Shown here one piece after another: positions 1 through 10,719 of a stretch of DNA of 64,000 nucleotides. Origin of the DNA: Nymphaea colorata (taxonomy: Eukaryota; Streptophyta; Magnoliopsida; Nymphaeales; Nymphaeaceae). The translations under genes and the position numbers were made by a program. Each line of letters starts with the position of its first letter. Position 1 is the first letter of the stretch. The notes below the pieces were generated by a model, which saw only the letters and a program-made list of their open reading frames with translations, was not told the DNA's origin and did no database searches. The stretch is from assembly GCF_008831285.2 (NCBI RefSeq), contig NC_045140.1:19218370-19282369 (forward strand). Direction: 5' to 3'.

Positions 1-1175
1 GTTCCATATTCTATGACATGTACAAGGCTAGACTCTTTCACATGCAGTTAGCATAGTGAGCAAGTATATTACAAATCTTGTTGAAGAACTTTGTTTAGTT
101 GTTAAGCTGGATTTTCAGTGTCTGAAGGTAAAAAGCTAAGTAACACAAATTCTTTAAAATAGTTGCTGACACAACTTGGTTGCAGGTGTTAAAAATGAAA
201 ATAACCAAGAAAAGACAGTGTGTTTAATGTGATGAACGTGAAATCTTCATCACGGAAGGCATAGCTATAGACCTTGATAACTCTTGTGCAAAAACCTTTA
301 TTTAAGCATGGCAAATATCCTACACAGATTTTTTGATAATTTTCAGTTACAGATCTGTTGCCAATATTTGTTGGTACTTATCTATGGCTGTGGATTTCTT
401 GTCCATTTTGCTGATCAATTGGCTCTTTCGCTATTAAAATTTTGATCTTTGATTTGAGCATTTCCTCTGTAATTTCAATATTGTTGCTCCTTTTTTGCAC
501 TGGTCAATGGACATGTCTGCCTAACTAGACCCCTGGTGATTTACAGGCCAGGGGTTAGTTGCCAGACCAACAACTAGCCTGACCAGTTGACCAGTTGGAC
601 AGACTCTCTGGTGGTTTGATAATCACATCCCTCTTTGACAGTTGGTAACTTTGCTTTAAACTGCTTTGGGCCAACTGAAATTCTTAATAGCACGACAACA
701 GACACATGATTGTGGGTGTGCCTGCTGGTGAGAATCAACGAACCCTTAATAATTATAAGTACATACATAACAGAATCAAGTAAAGGCAAGCTATGCTACT
801 GATAGAAATTTTATCAAGAAAAACCAATGGCAATAGCAAAAATGTTTCACAAAAAGGGAGTTGGTGCATTTTGACTGAGTCTGTGTGCTCAGGCTTTGTT
901 CACCAGACTGCGCTTCTGTTGGCTAGAGTCTTGCAAGCGCTTGATGACAATAGTCCGTTCCGGTTGGCAAACCTGCACCCAGATCCAATATGAGTCCACT
1001 TGGGTGTGGCACCTGTTTTGGCAAGCCTATGTGACATAATTTGTCCATGTTACTTCTCGAGTACAATGAATTCTGGTTTACCATATGTGCAATTTTTTTC
1101 TACCTGAGGCACACATATTTATGTTCTTCAGATTTGTCATTTCACTTTCTTTTTCTTTTTGTCGTATTGATGCAG
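1..1175. other. No supported gene
   Basis: The stretch is AT-rich with short open frames only. It may be intron or upstream sequence of the exon-like segments that follow at 1176 and 2018. No coding motif, RNA gene or repeat was recognised. Confidence 0.5.
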
Positions 1176-2182
1176 TGCACTTTTGTGGCTTGTGAACCTG
1201 ATCATCTTGTCTGCAGCATAGTGAGCCTTTCTTCCTCTACAATCTTCAATATGGCTACATGCAACTCTTCTGATCACCTCGGTCAGTCTTCAGGAAGGAT
1301 TCAGGATCTTTTTCTGGAAGATGTACAAGTATGTCAAGTTTCTTGTGGTTTCTGCTCGAGTTACACTTTTCTAGTTCTGTTCTGCTGAAAATGTTGTGTT
1401 AGTTTGCATGAATTTGGAATTTTCTTCTGTTAGAGCTGGTGACTACTTCATAGATCTATGAATGTCCCACACCTGAAAAATTATATTTTTGCTAGTTTAG
1501 GTTGCTGAAAAAGTTCTCCTCTGGTTCTTCCACAATTCAATTTTGCATTATATGAATAATTCTAGGGTCTAGTTCTTTGCTTAGTGATGTTCTGTGCTAT
1601 AATGATGAAGGCTTGAAGATATGTTGAATGTTTTTGCTGATAGAGTATCAAAGCCTTGTCTTTTCTTAACTGATAAGATGCAAATTGCTCTTGGTAAGCT
1701 TAACTGATTTTTTTTTCTTAATTTTAACAATAATTTTTGTTATCGGCATTAGATAAAAAATCAAACAGCAAACAATTTACAGAAGCATGCCCGACAAATG
1801 GTACCAACTATATAAGAAAAGCATGCCAACGTTTTAATAATTTGCATTTCACTGTCTGGATCAAGAAAAGTATATAACAAACAGCCACTTTTTGATCGTC
1901 AACAGGAAAAACTAAAGTTTTTTAAGATAAATTATTTTTCACCCTATCAACAACCCTATTACTCAATGTTATGGAGACATTTAGCTGGTAAATCTTCATT
2001 TCTTCCTGATTGTTTAGTGCCAGAATTGTGGAGTTGCTGGAACAGTAAAGCTGCACCAGAATGATGGAGCTCTGTTAGAACATGGAAGCATCTCTCTCTT
2101 TCTCTGCTTACGTTGTACGAAAATGAATGGAACAGATTACAGGATGGTGAGGGGGACGAATGGGGGAGCAAGGACAAAGCAG
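1176..2182 (+). CDS. Two exon-like segments, unidentified gene with CxxC pairs
   Basis: Two segments look like consecutive internal exons. 1176-1328 follows a tgcag acceptor and ends at a gtatgt donor; 2018-2182 follows a tttag acceptor and ends at a gtgagg donor. Both are a whole number of codons (51 and 55), are open in one frame and would join in phase 0. The second reads CQNCGVAG near its start and LCLRC about 25 residues later, so it has two CxxC pairs, as in a small zinc ribbon. The first has scattered cysteines. I do not recognise the family and found no start or stop exon nearby, so this may be the middle of a gene or a fragment of one. The splice signals and open frames are seen; coding status is inferred. 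Confidence 0.4.
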
Positions 2183-3449
2183 GTGAGGAATTGTGCAGAC
2201 GAAGCTAGGAAAGCATTGAACTACATTCATTGCAACTTGCAATCAAGTGTCTAATGAATGATGTAAAGACCTCTGTTTTATGTTTATCATGACACTATTC
2301 TCTTCCCCTCATGATTTTGATGATTAAGGTGAATTAAACACTCTGCCAAGATGGCATCCCCACTATGAGTGGCGCTGTCGCATATGCACTCAGCCTGATG
2401 CAAGTTTGCAGTTGCAGAGAGAAATTATCAGCTGAACCTTGATTTCTCTAGCAGGAAACGAACTGAGGTTTTGCAGGACACAGAAACAATGGTCTCTGGC
2501 CCCAATACAAAATGTCTTCTGCATCCAAACCAAGCACAACCAACCTGAATTTGGTTCCCAATGGCAACCACAATGGTTTTACCTCCTGGAGGAGGCCTGC
2601 TTTCAAACCTATTGTTGTTTCACATTAACTCCAACTGTTTTGGCCTCCATTCTCTTGTTCCTGTTGAAAGAAAAGAGCATACTGGCGCAACATTGACAGA
2701 ATAAGGAGAGGTATAGATATTGGTTGTTACTCTTCTGTAACTAATACTAAACTTTGGTTAACCTAACAATGGTGAGGAAAGAGAGTGCTTGAGGAAAACT
2801 CTGGAACCTTAAGGATTGAATGAAGAAAACAAATAGAGCATACTGTGCTTTTGTCGAGGCATGTTCTTGTAATGTTTGAAACTAGAAGCTGCTGACTCCA
2901 ACTTGGTTTCTTTTCTTGGCTTCATCACACAGGAGAAAGAGTTAACATACTTAAAGTTCTATAAAAAATGTGAGAAATATAGAAAATATTAAGAGCCATT
3001 GAAACCTCTATGTGCATAAGATGCAAAGTTTCCAACACTTTCACAAGTTTAGACTTCAGGAAGCTTTATCGGCTTATTTCTCTTCAGATGCAAGTTTTAC
3101 CTACAACATGTTGTCATTGTGACATAGCAAGAACACTTTCTGGAGTGGTTAATTGCTTATCCTGCATCAAGAATATCACTATCAGACAATTTGTTAAGGA
3201 TCATTAATTAACCATTTGGAAAGCTCAAATATTTAAGAAACATATTCCAGTAAGAAAGGAATTCATATTATCTTCAGCAGAATTAACTGGGAACTCATCT
3301 GCAGTTTTATACATGAAAAGATGGACCATAAAAGATGAAGAACATGATATGACAAGGTCTTTGTTTTTCAGAAAATTTGCCTTCAATATTTTTATTTGAA
3401 TATTCTCTTACTATCTCATTTTTGCTTTTTGCTGTCTTGTATGATTCAG
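2183..3449. other. No supported gene
   Basis: Nothing assignable is seen. A frame at 2439-2696 is open for 85 codons but has no splice signals or recognisable motif. This may be intron or 3' sequence of the segment ending at 2182. Confidence 0.4.
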
Positions 3450-3572
3450 CTGGTGGTTTAGGTCATGGAGAGGCCCATGCAGTTTTTTTCTGTCTGAGCC
3501 TTTTGATACCTGCTTTTGGTCCTGCAACTTCTATGTTGAAAGCTCTCCTCATATGCCATTTTTTCTTGTCTC
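3450..3572 (+). pseudogene. Isolated APH-1 exon fragment with a frameshift
   Basis: After a gattcag acceptor the frame reads [18 protein letters not shown], then IPAFGPAT. This is the conserved GxxHG-containing transmembrane segment of APH-1, the gamma-secretase scaffold subunit; the histidine in AHAV and the GLGHG motif are family hallmarks. Just after GPAT one base appears to be missing, so the usual frame is lost. A second frame resumes the family-like sequence to a possible gtgtaag donor. No other APH-1 exons are visible around it, and flanking intron sequence is present, so this is a DNA-level fragment and not a processed copy. The start of an apparently real APH-1 gene lies at 61794 in the same orientation. 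Confidence 0.72.
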
Positions 3573-4147
3573 GTGTAAGATACTATCTTGTACTTGACTC
3601 CATATTTTTTTTTACTTACCCTAAAAGTGCCTCTACTTAATCTTTAAGTATTATTTAGCCATGAACTTGGAGTATTTTTTCTGAATGAATAAGAACTTTT
3701 TTCCTCTGGTTTCTCCTTGCCTCTGATTGTAATAGCTAGCTTTTAGTATTCTTTGCTGTTGTATGTTCAGTTTGCCTTTTCTGCTATGGTCCCCATTGAC
3801 TGTTCATGAATAGACACATATTGCTGCTTTAGTATATACCACAGCACTCACGTCATTTTTTAACAAAATGTCTCGTGGTATGCCCTTAGCTATAGCACTT
3901 AGTTACATCATAAATTGACGCTTATTAGCATCGGTCCATTGAATATGTTGGTTTTTTTGCACTTAAGTACATCACAAAATTGATGCTTTTTATACCTTAT
4001 TAATGTAGATCTACTCAAATATGCTTGTTTTTTGTCGGCTGAAATTTGCATCTTTGTGTTGCATGTCCGTGTGCATATGTGTGTGAAAGAGAGAGAGAGC
4101 TTTTAAAGCTTTGGTTTTTCGCTTATACTATCTCTGTGTATGTATGT
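3573..4147. other. AT-rich intergenic sequence with small repeats
   Basis: There is no gene. Around 3895-4025 a roughly 65-bp segment beginning with cacttag.tacatca occurs twice in imperfect form. A short GA run lies at 4086-4100, directly left of the palindrome. Confidence 0.4.
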
Positions 4148-4552
4148 GTATTTCAAACCATGAAAATGTAAATATGAGGTGGGGGTTTTAGTGTATTATA
4201 CTTATTGAATTCAGGCATGTTCACTAGTAATATTATAGTTGGTCACCATGAAGATCCATATCCATAAATTAGATCCAAATTAATTGGATACAATTAAAAC
4301 ACAATAAGATCCTTATCCATAAATTAGACCCAAATTAATTGGATAGAATTAAAACACACTAAGATCCATATCGATAAATTAATCTCACTCTCTCTTAGTC
4401 TATATGTTCTTGGTTCGAAATGGTTCGACCCATCGGCAGAGCTTTCCTTCTCAAAGTACTCTCTCTCAGTTCTTTCTTCTTCTTTTTTTCTTTTTCTTGG
4501 TCTTCTTCTTCTTCTAAGTTTTGATGGCCGGTGCAAGATCTTTTCCACCACA

Positions 4553-4774
4553 ATGGCCAGACAACAGAAGGACAACGACAAGAAGGACAAGAAGGATAAT
4601 CATGAGCTTATCATAAAGCTCGCGGCCAAATTTAAATGGCAGCAGTGTCCCAAATGCAAAATCTACATTGAGAAAATAGGGGGCTGCAACCACATGACTT
4701 GCAGGTGTGGTTGCAGTTTCTACTACAAATGTGGAGTACGATGGGCGCATCACCAACGATGTCAATCCTCATAA
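4553..4774 (+). pseudogene. RBR ubiquitin ligase RING2 fragment, left palindrome arm
   Basis: This 73-codon open frame encodes a lysine-rich start (DKKDKKD) and then a RING2/Rcat-like segment. It has a CPKC pair, the IEKIGGCNHMTC core, where the cysteine after GG is the position of the catalytic cysteine in RBR ligases, and CGCSFYYKCG. RBR ligases pass ubiquitin through that cysteine. One expected zinc ligand is changed: the FCY of related proteins reads FYY here. RING1 and the IBR domain are absent, so it cannot be a complete ligase. The frame ends soon after the point where the sequence switches to CDPK-intron-like DNA. The minus-strand copy at 5264-5485 differs by one residue. Confidence 0.8.
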
Positions 4775-5263
4775 GATCCGACACCACCATGACGTCGTTA
4801 TGGTAATTATTTTCTTCCCTTTCACTTACCCGTTTACAGTACAAACCTCCTCAGTTCTGACGTGTTGGTGGTTTTGTATGTCCTAATGTGACTGAATCTT
4901 GCGGAGACGCCTTTTCTTTCTTCCCATTGTTCATATTCTTGCTACCTTGTTTGAAGTTTTTCTTTCTAATAATGTATTCAGGAAGTTTTTCTAATATTTA
5001 CAGAAAACCTTCAAACGGCCAACGTGGCAGCATGAAGATGTCACATCAAAAACTTCCTGAATACATTATTAGAAAGAAAAACTGCAAACAAGGTAGCAAG
5101 AATATGAATAATGGGAAGAAAGAAAAGGCGTCTCCGCAAGATTCAGTCACATTAGGACATACAAAACCACCAACACGTCAGAACTGAGGAGGTCTGTACT
5201 GTAAACGGATAAGTGAAAGGGAAGAAAATAATTACCATAACGACGTCATGGTGGTGTCGGATC

Positions 5264-5485
5264 TTATGAGGATTGACATTGTTGGTGATGCGCCCATCGT
5301 ACTCCACATTTGTAATAGAAACTGCAACCACACCTGCAAGTCATGTGGTTGCAGCCCCCTATTTTCTCAATGTAGATTTTGCATTTGGGACACTGCTGCC
5401 ATTTAAATTTGGCCGCGAGCTTTATGATAAGCTCATGATTATCCTTCTTGTCCTTCTTGTCGTTGTCCTTCTGTTGTCTGGCCAT
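5264..5485 (-). pseudogene. RBR ubiquitin ligase RING2 fragment, right palindrome arm
   Basis: This is the mirror copy of the 4553-4774 frame on the opposite strand, also 73 codons. The CPKC pair, the GGCNHMTC core and the FYY substitution are all shared; the only residue difference is R to Q near the C-terminus. Its upstream flank (5486-5714) carries the polypyrimidine leader also found in the split pseudogene at 30.2-30.4 kb. Confidence 0.8.
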
Positions 5486-5885
5486 TGTAGTGGAAAAGAT
5501 CTTGCACCGGCCATCAAAACTTAGAAGAAGAAGAAGACCAAGAAAAAGAAAAAAAGAAGAAGAAAGAACTGAGAGAGAGTACTTTGAGAAGGAAAGCTCT
5601 GCCGATGGGTCGAACCATTTCGAACCAAGAACATATAGACTAAGAGAGAGTGAGATTAATTTATCGATATGGATCTTAGTGTGTTTTAATTCTATCCAAT
5701 TAATTTGGGTCTAATTTATGGATAAGGATCTTATTGTGTTTTAATTGTATCCAATTAATTTGGATCTAATTTATGGATATGGATCTTCATGGTGACCAAC
5801 TATAATATTACTAGTGAACATGCCTGAATTCAATAAGTATAATACACTAAAACCCCCACCTCATATTTACATTTTCATGGTTTGA

Positions 5886-8470
5886 AATACTGACATGCTG
5901 TAGGTAGCTGTGGACACACAAGCCTTCTTTTCTGTTGTTTCAAACTTTTAGCTACCTATGGACTCGGAACTAACTTGGAAAACCATAAATCTGGCAATGA
6001 TATTGATCATTATGGTTCGTATAGCACAATTTTTAATCAAATGCTATCCTTTATTGAAATGAGTCTGTTATTTGTCATGACTTCTCATCAATGTGTCTCT
6101 ATTACATAGAGGTGTTTGCATATTTGTGGAGATATTCACCTATTGTTTATTTGTAATCTCTATGGTATGTTATTTTAAATGTTATATTTAATGCTTCCTC
6201 GTTATTTATAATTCTACAAATTGTAGTTAACCTCAGTTCATTACATCGTCAAAGCATGGGAACGTTATCAAAACAAAAACTAATATGTGCTTGCAACACA
6301 TGCAAACCCAAAAATGGATTCATAGTCATTTGCATAAACCCGCCGTATCTGGCATTTTCGAGGTAAGGATCAACTCTAACGCTAAATCAATGAGAAAACA
6401 CAAAAAAGAATTATGTAGAACATAGAATTCTAATGTTAAGTCAATGAAACTGAATATAAATTATGTTGAAGTTGGAACCTATTATATTTCCAATACACTG
6501 AAAATTTGATTCTGATGGATATAAACTTGTTCCTTTTCTAATTGAAAACTTCTGATATCAAAGGTAGATCAAATGTGTGGCGCCTTATGCTTGAGTTGCA
6601 CTGATATAGTACCTAAGTTTGTTGAGTTACACTGGTACAATACCTAATTTTGGCGTGTATTCAGAACGACAACTAGTCTTTATTTCCCATTCAAAGCACT
6701 TAGCTACGTTACGTTTTAAACGCTGTCTCTCTCTGTTCTGGGCGTGTCTGTGTTCGAAGTTGTTTTTGTTCCTCCCTTGGGTTTGAGATTGAGGGAAATA
6801 GAATAATATGGAGGCAAGATCGGAGAATAAGACTGAAACACATTGATATTGGCCTGTATCTTCGCAGTCACAATAACAAAAATACAGCCAGAACGCTGGT
6901 GGGCGGCAAGAGATGCAGAAACATTAGCTTGTCTCAGTAAACTAATTTGGTCGACTCATTCATTTATTCAATGGGAGTTTATCACAATCGTTTTGGCCTC
7001 CAGGTTTGTGGAGTTCAAGAGAAGCGCATAGAGGGTTGTCTGGTTTGCAGCTGCAGGGGTAGATCTTCCAATTTTAAGGGCCGATATATATCTACATCCC
7101 GATAATGTGTAATTAATTCTTTGTGAGAACTATCGTATCCACATTTGGTCCTCGATTTCTATGGCCGTCTTTCTGCGTCGGCCAATAGATCGTGAGAAGA
7201 TCACTATCCAACTGAGGGACTTTATCTTCATTACCAGGATATGCTAGTGTTACTAAAAGACACCAAAGCGAGTTACCAGGAAAAAGATCTTGCATTAGAA
7301 GAGAACGTCCGCGGCAAGACACCATGACCGGGCCAGAAACCTGGTTCAACGCCAATGTCAAGGATGTATACGCATCCATCCTGTAATCCAAAAAACAAAA
7401 AACAGGTTTGAGATTCTCAACACCATGTCTCTTACGGCAGAAAGAAAGGCAGGAACGATTCTTTGCCTTTATGAGGCGAAACAGAAGTGCCCGCGACAGC
7501 TTATGGTAATTTGGTACAACGGATGTTCGAGGTGCATTTGGTCCAAAGGCTCACTACCCACACATGGTCTTCCACATGCCGAGAGATTCATACCTTCAAA
7601 GCACCATGTGGGCAGCGGAAGATGGACGAAGGGTTCCAGCAGTTTCGATACGATGAGCAACAGCCGAGTTCCTTTTCTTTCTTTCCTCTCTTCCCCTATT
7701 TATAGTCACACGCTCGTATGATGAGATGAACAGTTAGCGTTGTTTGGCCGTTGGGATGATTATCGTTCCTGATAAGGATGAACATTATCAAAACGGATGA
7801 ATGATTCTTGTATTTCTTGACTGTCCTGGCTGGTGGGCACGAGGCGAAGTAGGCAACTGCCTTTCCCATTTACTTGGGCGGATCCTTCATCTAGATAACC
7901 AACAGGCCCCTGCGTCTGCTTATGCGCCACCACCAAACTGCCTCGGTTGTTCGGGGCGGTTGAAATGTATAATTTTGCACATTTTTTGGTAAGCATTATT
8001 TACCTCTTTGGGGCGGTTTTGAGTAACACATTTAAAATTCATCTTTGGGGCGGTTTATGTTTTAAGAAGTTAGCATCTATAATCTAAATTTCATGTAAAT
8101 ATAATAAGTTAATATAGTTAATTTTTAGTAATTCTTAAACATAGCATATTTCAAGTTTTATTTTTGTGAAACCAACCATTATCTAGATAACCAACGGGCC
8201 CCTGGGGTTGAACACATCTGCTTATGGGCCACCAAACTGCTTCGGTTGTGCTATGCCCCTGCCTCTGGGGGCGGTTGAAATGTACAATTTTACACATTTT
8301 TTGGTAAGGATTATTTACCTCTTGGGGCCGTTTGAGTAACACATGTAAAATTCACTTTGCCTGAATCTGGTCCCTAAGAAATTCGGTTTGACAAAACACC
8401 CTTTCCAAGAAGGAGTAAATAGCATGCCCCTCCTTCCCTAAGTTGTTTATAGAAAACATTGTTTCTATCT
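5886..8470 (+). repeat. Repeat A (first copy of a 2-2.5-kb element)
   Basis: From atactgaca at 5886 the sequence matches 12755 onward at about 97% to roughly 7790, then more patchily to 8470 (matching up to about 14826). The right end holds an internal duplication: 7885-8060 and 8180-8350 both carry ctagataacc, a histidine-tRNA-unlike GC block, and ggggcggtt. A 92-codon minus frame (7113-7391) and plus frames at 6843 and 7425 are kept in both copies but show no known domain. A degenerate inverted copy lies at 39990-40893. I see no transposase, no clear terminal repeats and no target duplication, so the class of element is unknown. Confidence 0.85.
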
Positions 8471-10719
8471 TCTCAACGAAATACACAAGCCAGGCTCTAA
8501 GAACTGGTTGAAAATCCAAGTGTTTACATAACCCGATTTTCACAAAGGTCGGTCAATGAAGGAGTCATCTACACACAAGATGAAGTGAGTGTAATAGCCT
8601 AATGCACAAGATGAGCTTAACTGATCAGGCAATTGACTAAAAAGCCTTGTGACATTAAATCCCCACAAGATGAAGCTCGTCTTTCTGATGTTTATGTGGG
8701 GAGAACTTGACACGGAGCACTAGTTTTCTAAACAGGACTACTAGAAGGGAGACAAGAAGATATTGAAAAATATTTCCTGCCTGCCTCGCTCAGAATAGCA
8801 GATGGTCAAAAACCAAATCCAACCAAACTGATTGACAGTGAACACTCTGGTCATGCAAAAAGCTCCTAACTACCCATAAATTATTAGAAGATATGAAGAA
8901 AATTGAAGAACCAAACGGGCTACCGAGTACCAAATTTACATGTTGGGCGTATCTATCTGTATGAAGACACAGAAACACCTCCTAAAACGATAATTCACAT
9001 CATAATGATCGCTGCCATGAGAGTCTCCAAGTGCTGGGAGTTCTTCTTGTATGTCCTCTTGAGCTTTTTATTCATTAAACTAAAATATGTATTTTTTACA
9101 TCTATGTCATTTTATTGGGTATGTTCGTTTTATATTTTCTTCTGCTTTCAGATGGCTATGTCATATCTGCTCTCTAGTAATAGCTTATTATTACTGTCCC
9201 AAATCTGTGAATGACGAATTATGTCAACATTAAAGCATCTAGATTTTATTGTACCCTCTGCATGTTTTATTTGGAAGAGCATTTCCATTTCAAGTTCTAA
9301 TCTAGCGACTGTGGTATGTATTTTGCAGATAGGTAGGAATTTTTTTGTCTGCCAACTTCATCAGTTACACCTCTCCATGATCATCCAGAGATGACTGTGC
9401 TCAGCAAAATCCTTTATGGTTCAATGCATGTCAAAGCTTATGACTGGTTGAACCTGCGTGCATCCAAAGGACTGCTGATACTCAAAGTGATCCACTGTCC
9501 TTGATAAAGTGATCCACTATCCTTGTTTTATCTGGTGTGCTGCGGAAAAGGCAACCCCTTGAAACCATGTTGCCCTTATTATTAAGGGAACCGTCAAAAA
9601 TAATACCGACCTCTTTGGATTTTCTGAAATGGCTAATTCACCTGGAATGTAGTTCACAGATATCCAGATTGACCTATTTTATTGTCCACCTTCATCCAGG
9701 CATAACATGCAATAGGCCGGTTCGCTGTTGTGATCCATCTGATGCAAAGTTCATGGCCAACGGACGGTTAACTGATGCTATCACAAATGATATAACTAAT
9801 TAACATGTGCAAAGGCACACATACACTTGCAATAAAGCATCTACTTCTTCTTTAATGGTTATTGTTTACTCACTGATTTCTTCTGCCAACACTGTGATGC
9901 ACACTTACTGTCGTCTCCCTCTGCTGTTTTGATTGAGTCGTTTCTCTGAGCAGTTGATGACGAAGTCCGCATGCTGTAAGCTGATTCTTTGTATTGTTAA
10001 CGTATATATTGGACTTATTTTTCGATTGCACAGAAAATTCCAAGATCTGTTTTTCAACCTTTGTGTGTATGCTGGAAATTGCTTCATCGAGCAATAAAGT
10101 CATGACTGGAAATTGACTTTGGTTCAAGATTGTTCTCTTGAATCTTGTCTGGTCCTTCTATGAATTGTTTGGTTGTTCCCTTTTCGGTTTTTGCCGTGAC
10201 GTGAATCGCTAACTTCTGCTATTAACTTTATCACATAATGCATCTTGTCAATTTTGTATTTGTTATTTTACATAAAAGGAAACTGCCATTGAGTGACCCA
10301 ACTATCTTTAGGCATAAGAACGTTGATAATTCTAAGTGGAACATACATATAAGAGCATAACGAAGCTGAAGCTAAGAACGCCCCTGCTTGTGATCCTGGA
10401 TCTCAAGCAGTATGAGTATGTTCAGCTAACAACTTGTATAAGCTACAATAATACAATTCATTTAACCACAGTTGCAGGCAAAGCCTACCCAGTGAGATTA
10501 ATGAACCCAACCTGGCATAAACTTGCACATATTTGTTACAAAAAATGGACATATAATAATCTGCAGACAGCAAGTTTAACAGATTTCAAAGTTCAGTCCT
10601 GGATAAGCAAGCACGTATCAATTCATGTTACAGAAGCAAAAGTTACATCCAACTGAGAAAAGGAATTAGAATTGTAGATGTAAGATGGGGAGTAAACATA
10701 TATGCTTCTAAGCATCAGT
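8471..10719. other. No supported gene
   Basis: The stretch is AT-rich and unique within the window. Open frames at 8903-9214 and 9537-9803 have no splice context or motif, and no repeat matches were noticed. It may be downstream sequence of the minus-strand segments that start at 10720. Confidence 0.4.

Larger units (their letters stand above)
4148..5890. repeat. Giant near-perfect palindrome (about 843-bp arms, 57-bp loop)
   Basis: The left arm is 4148-4990, the right arm 5048-5890, and the unpaired spacer about 4991-5047. Comparing the arms by eye I count about ten substitutions, roughly 99% identity. From the centre outward each arm holds four blocks: a CDPK intron 1-like block (like 20353-20547); an RBR RING2 exon and its upstream flank (like 22.8-23.2 and 30.2-30.4 kb); a tandem pair of a 62-bp AT-rich monomer (like 15298-15357); and a CDPK intron 6-like block (like 17722-17780). 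The loop resembles CDPK intron 2 near 19880-19915. I see no target-site duplication and no transposase. Repeat A begins exactly where the right arm ends. A transcript crossing it would fold into a very long hairpin. Confidence 0.95.

Noticed and set aside
4148-5890. Palindrome as a typical MULE or MITE with terminal inverted repeats
   Set aside because: No target duplication was found, the arms make up nearly the whole element, and all blocks have local partners. It is not excluded without a genome search.
7113-7391. 92-codon minus frame kept in repeats A and B as a possible gene
   Set aside because: It has no recognisable domain, no splice context, and its inverted copy at 40 kb is broken. 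The conservation is explained by the repeat being recent.
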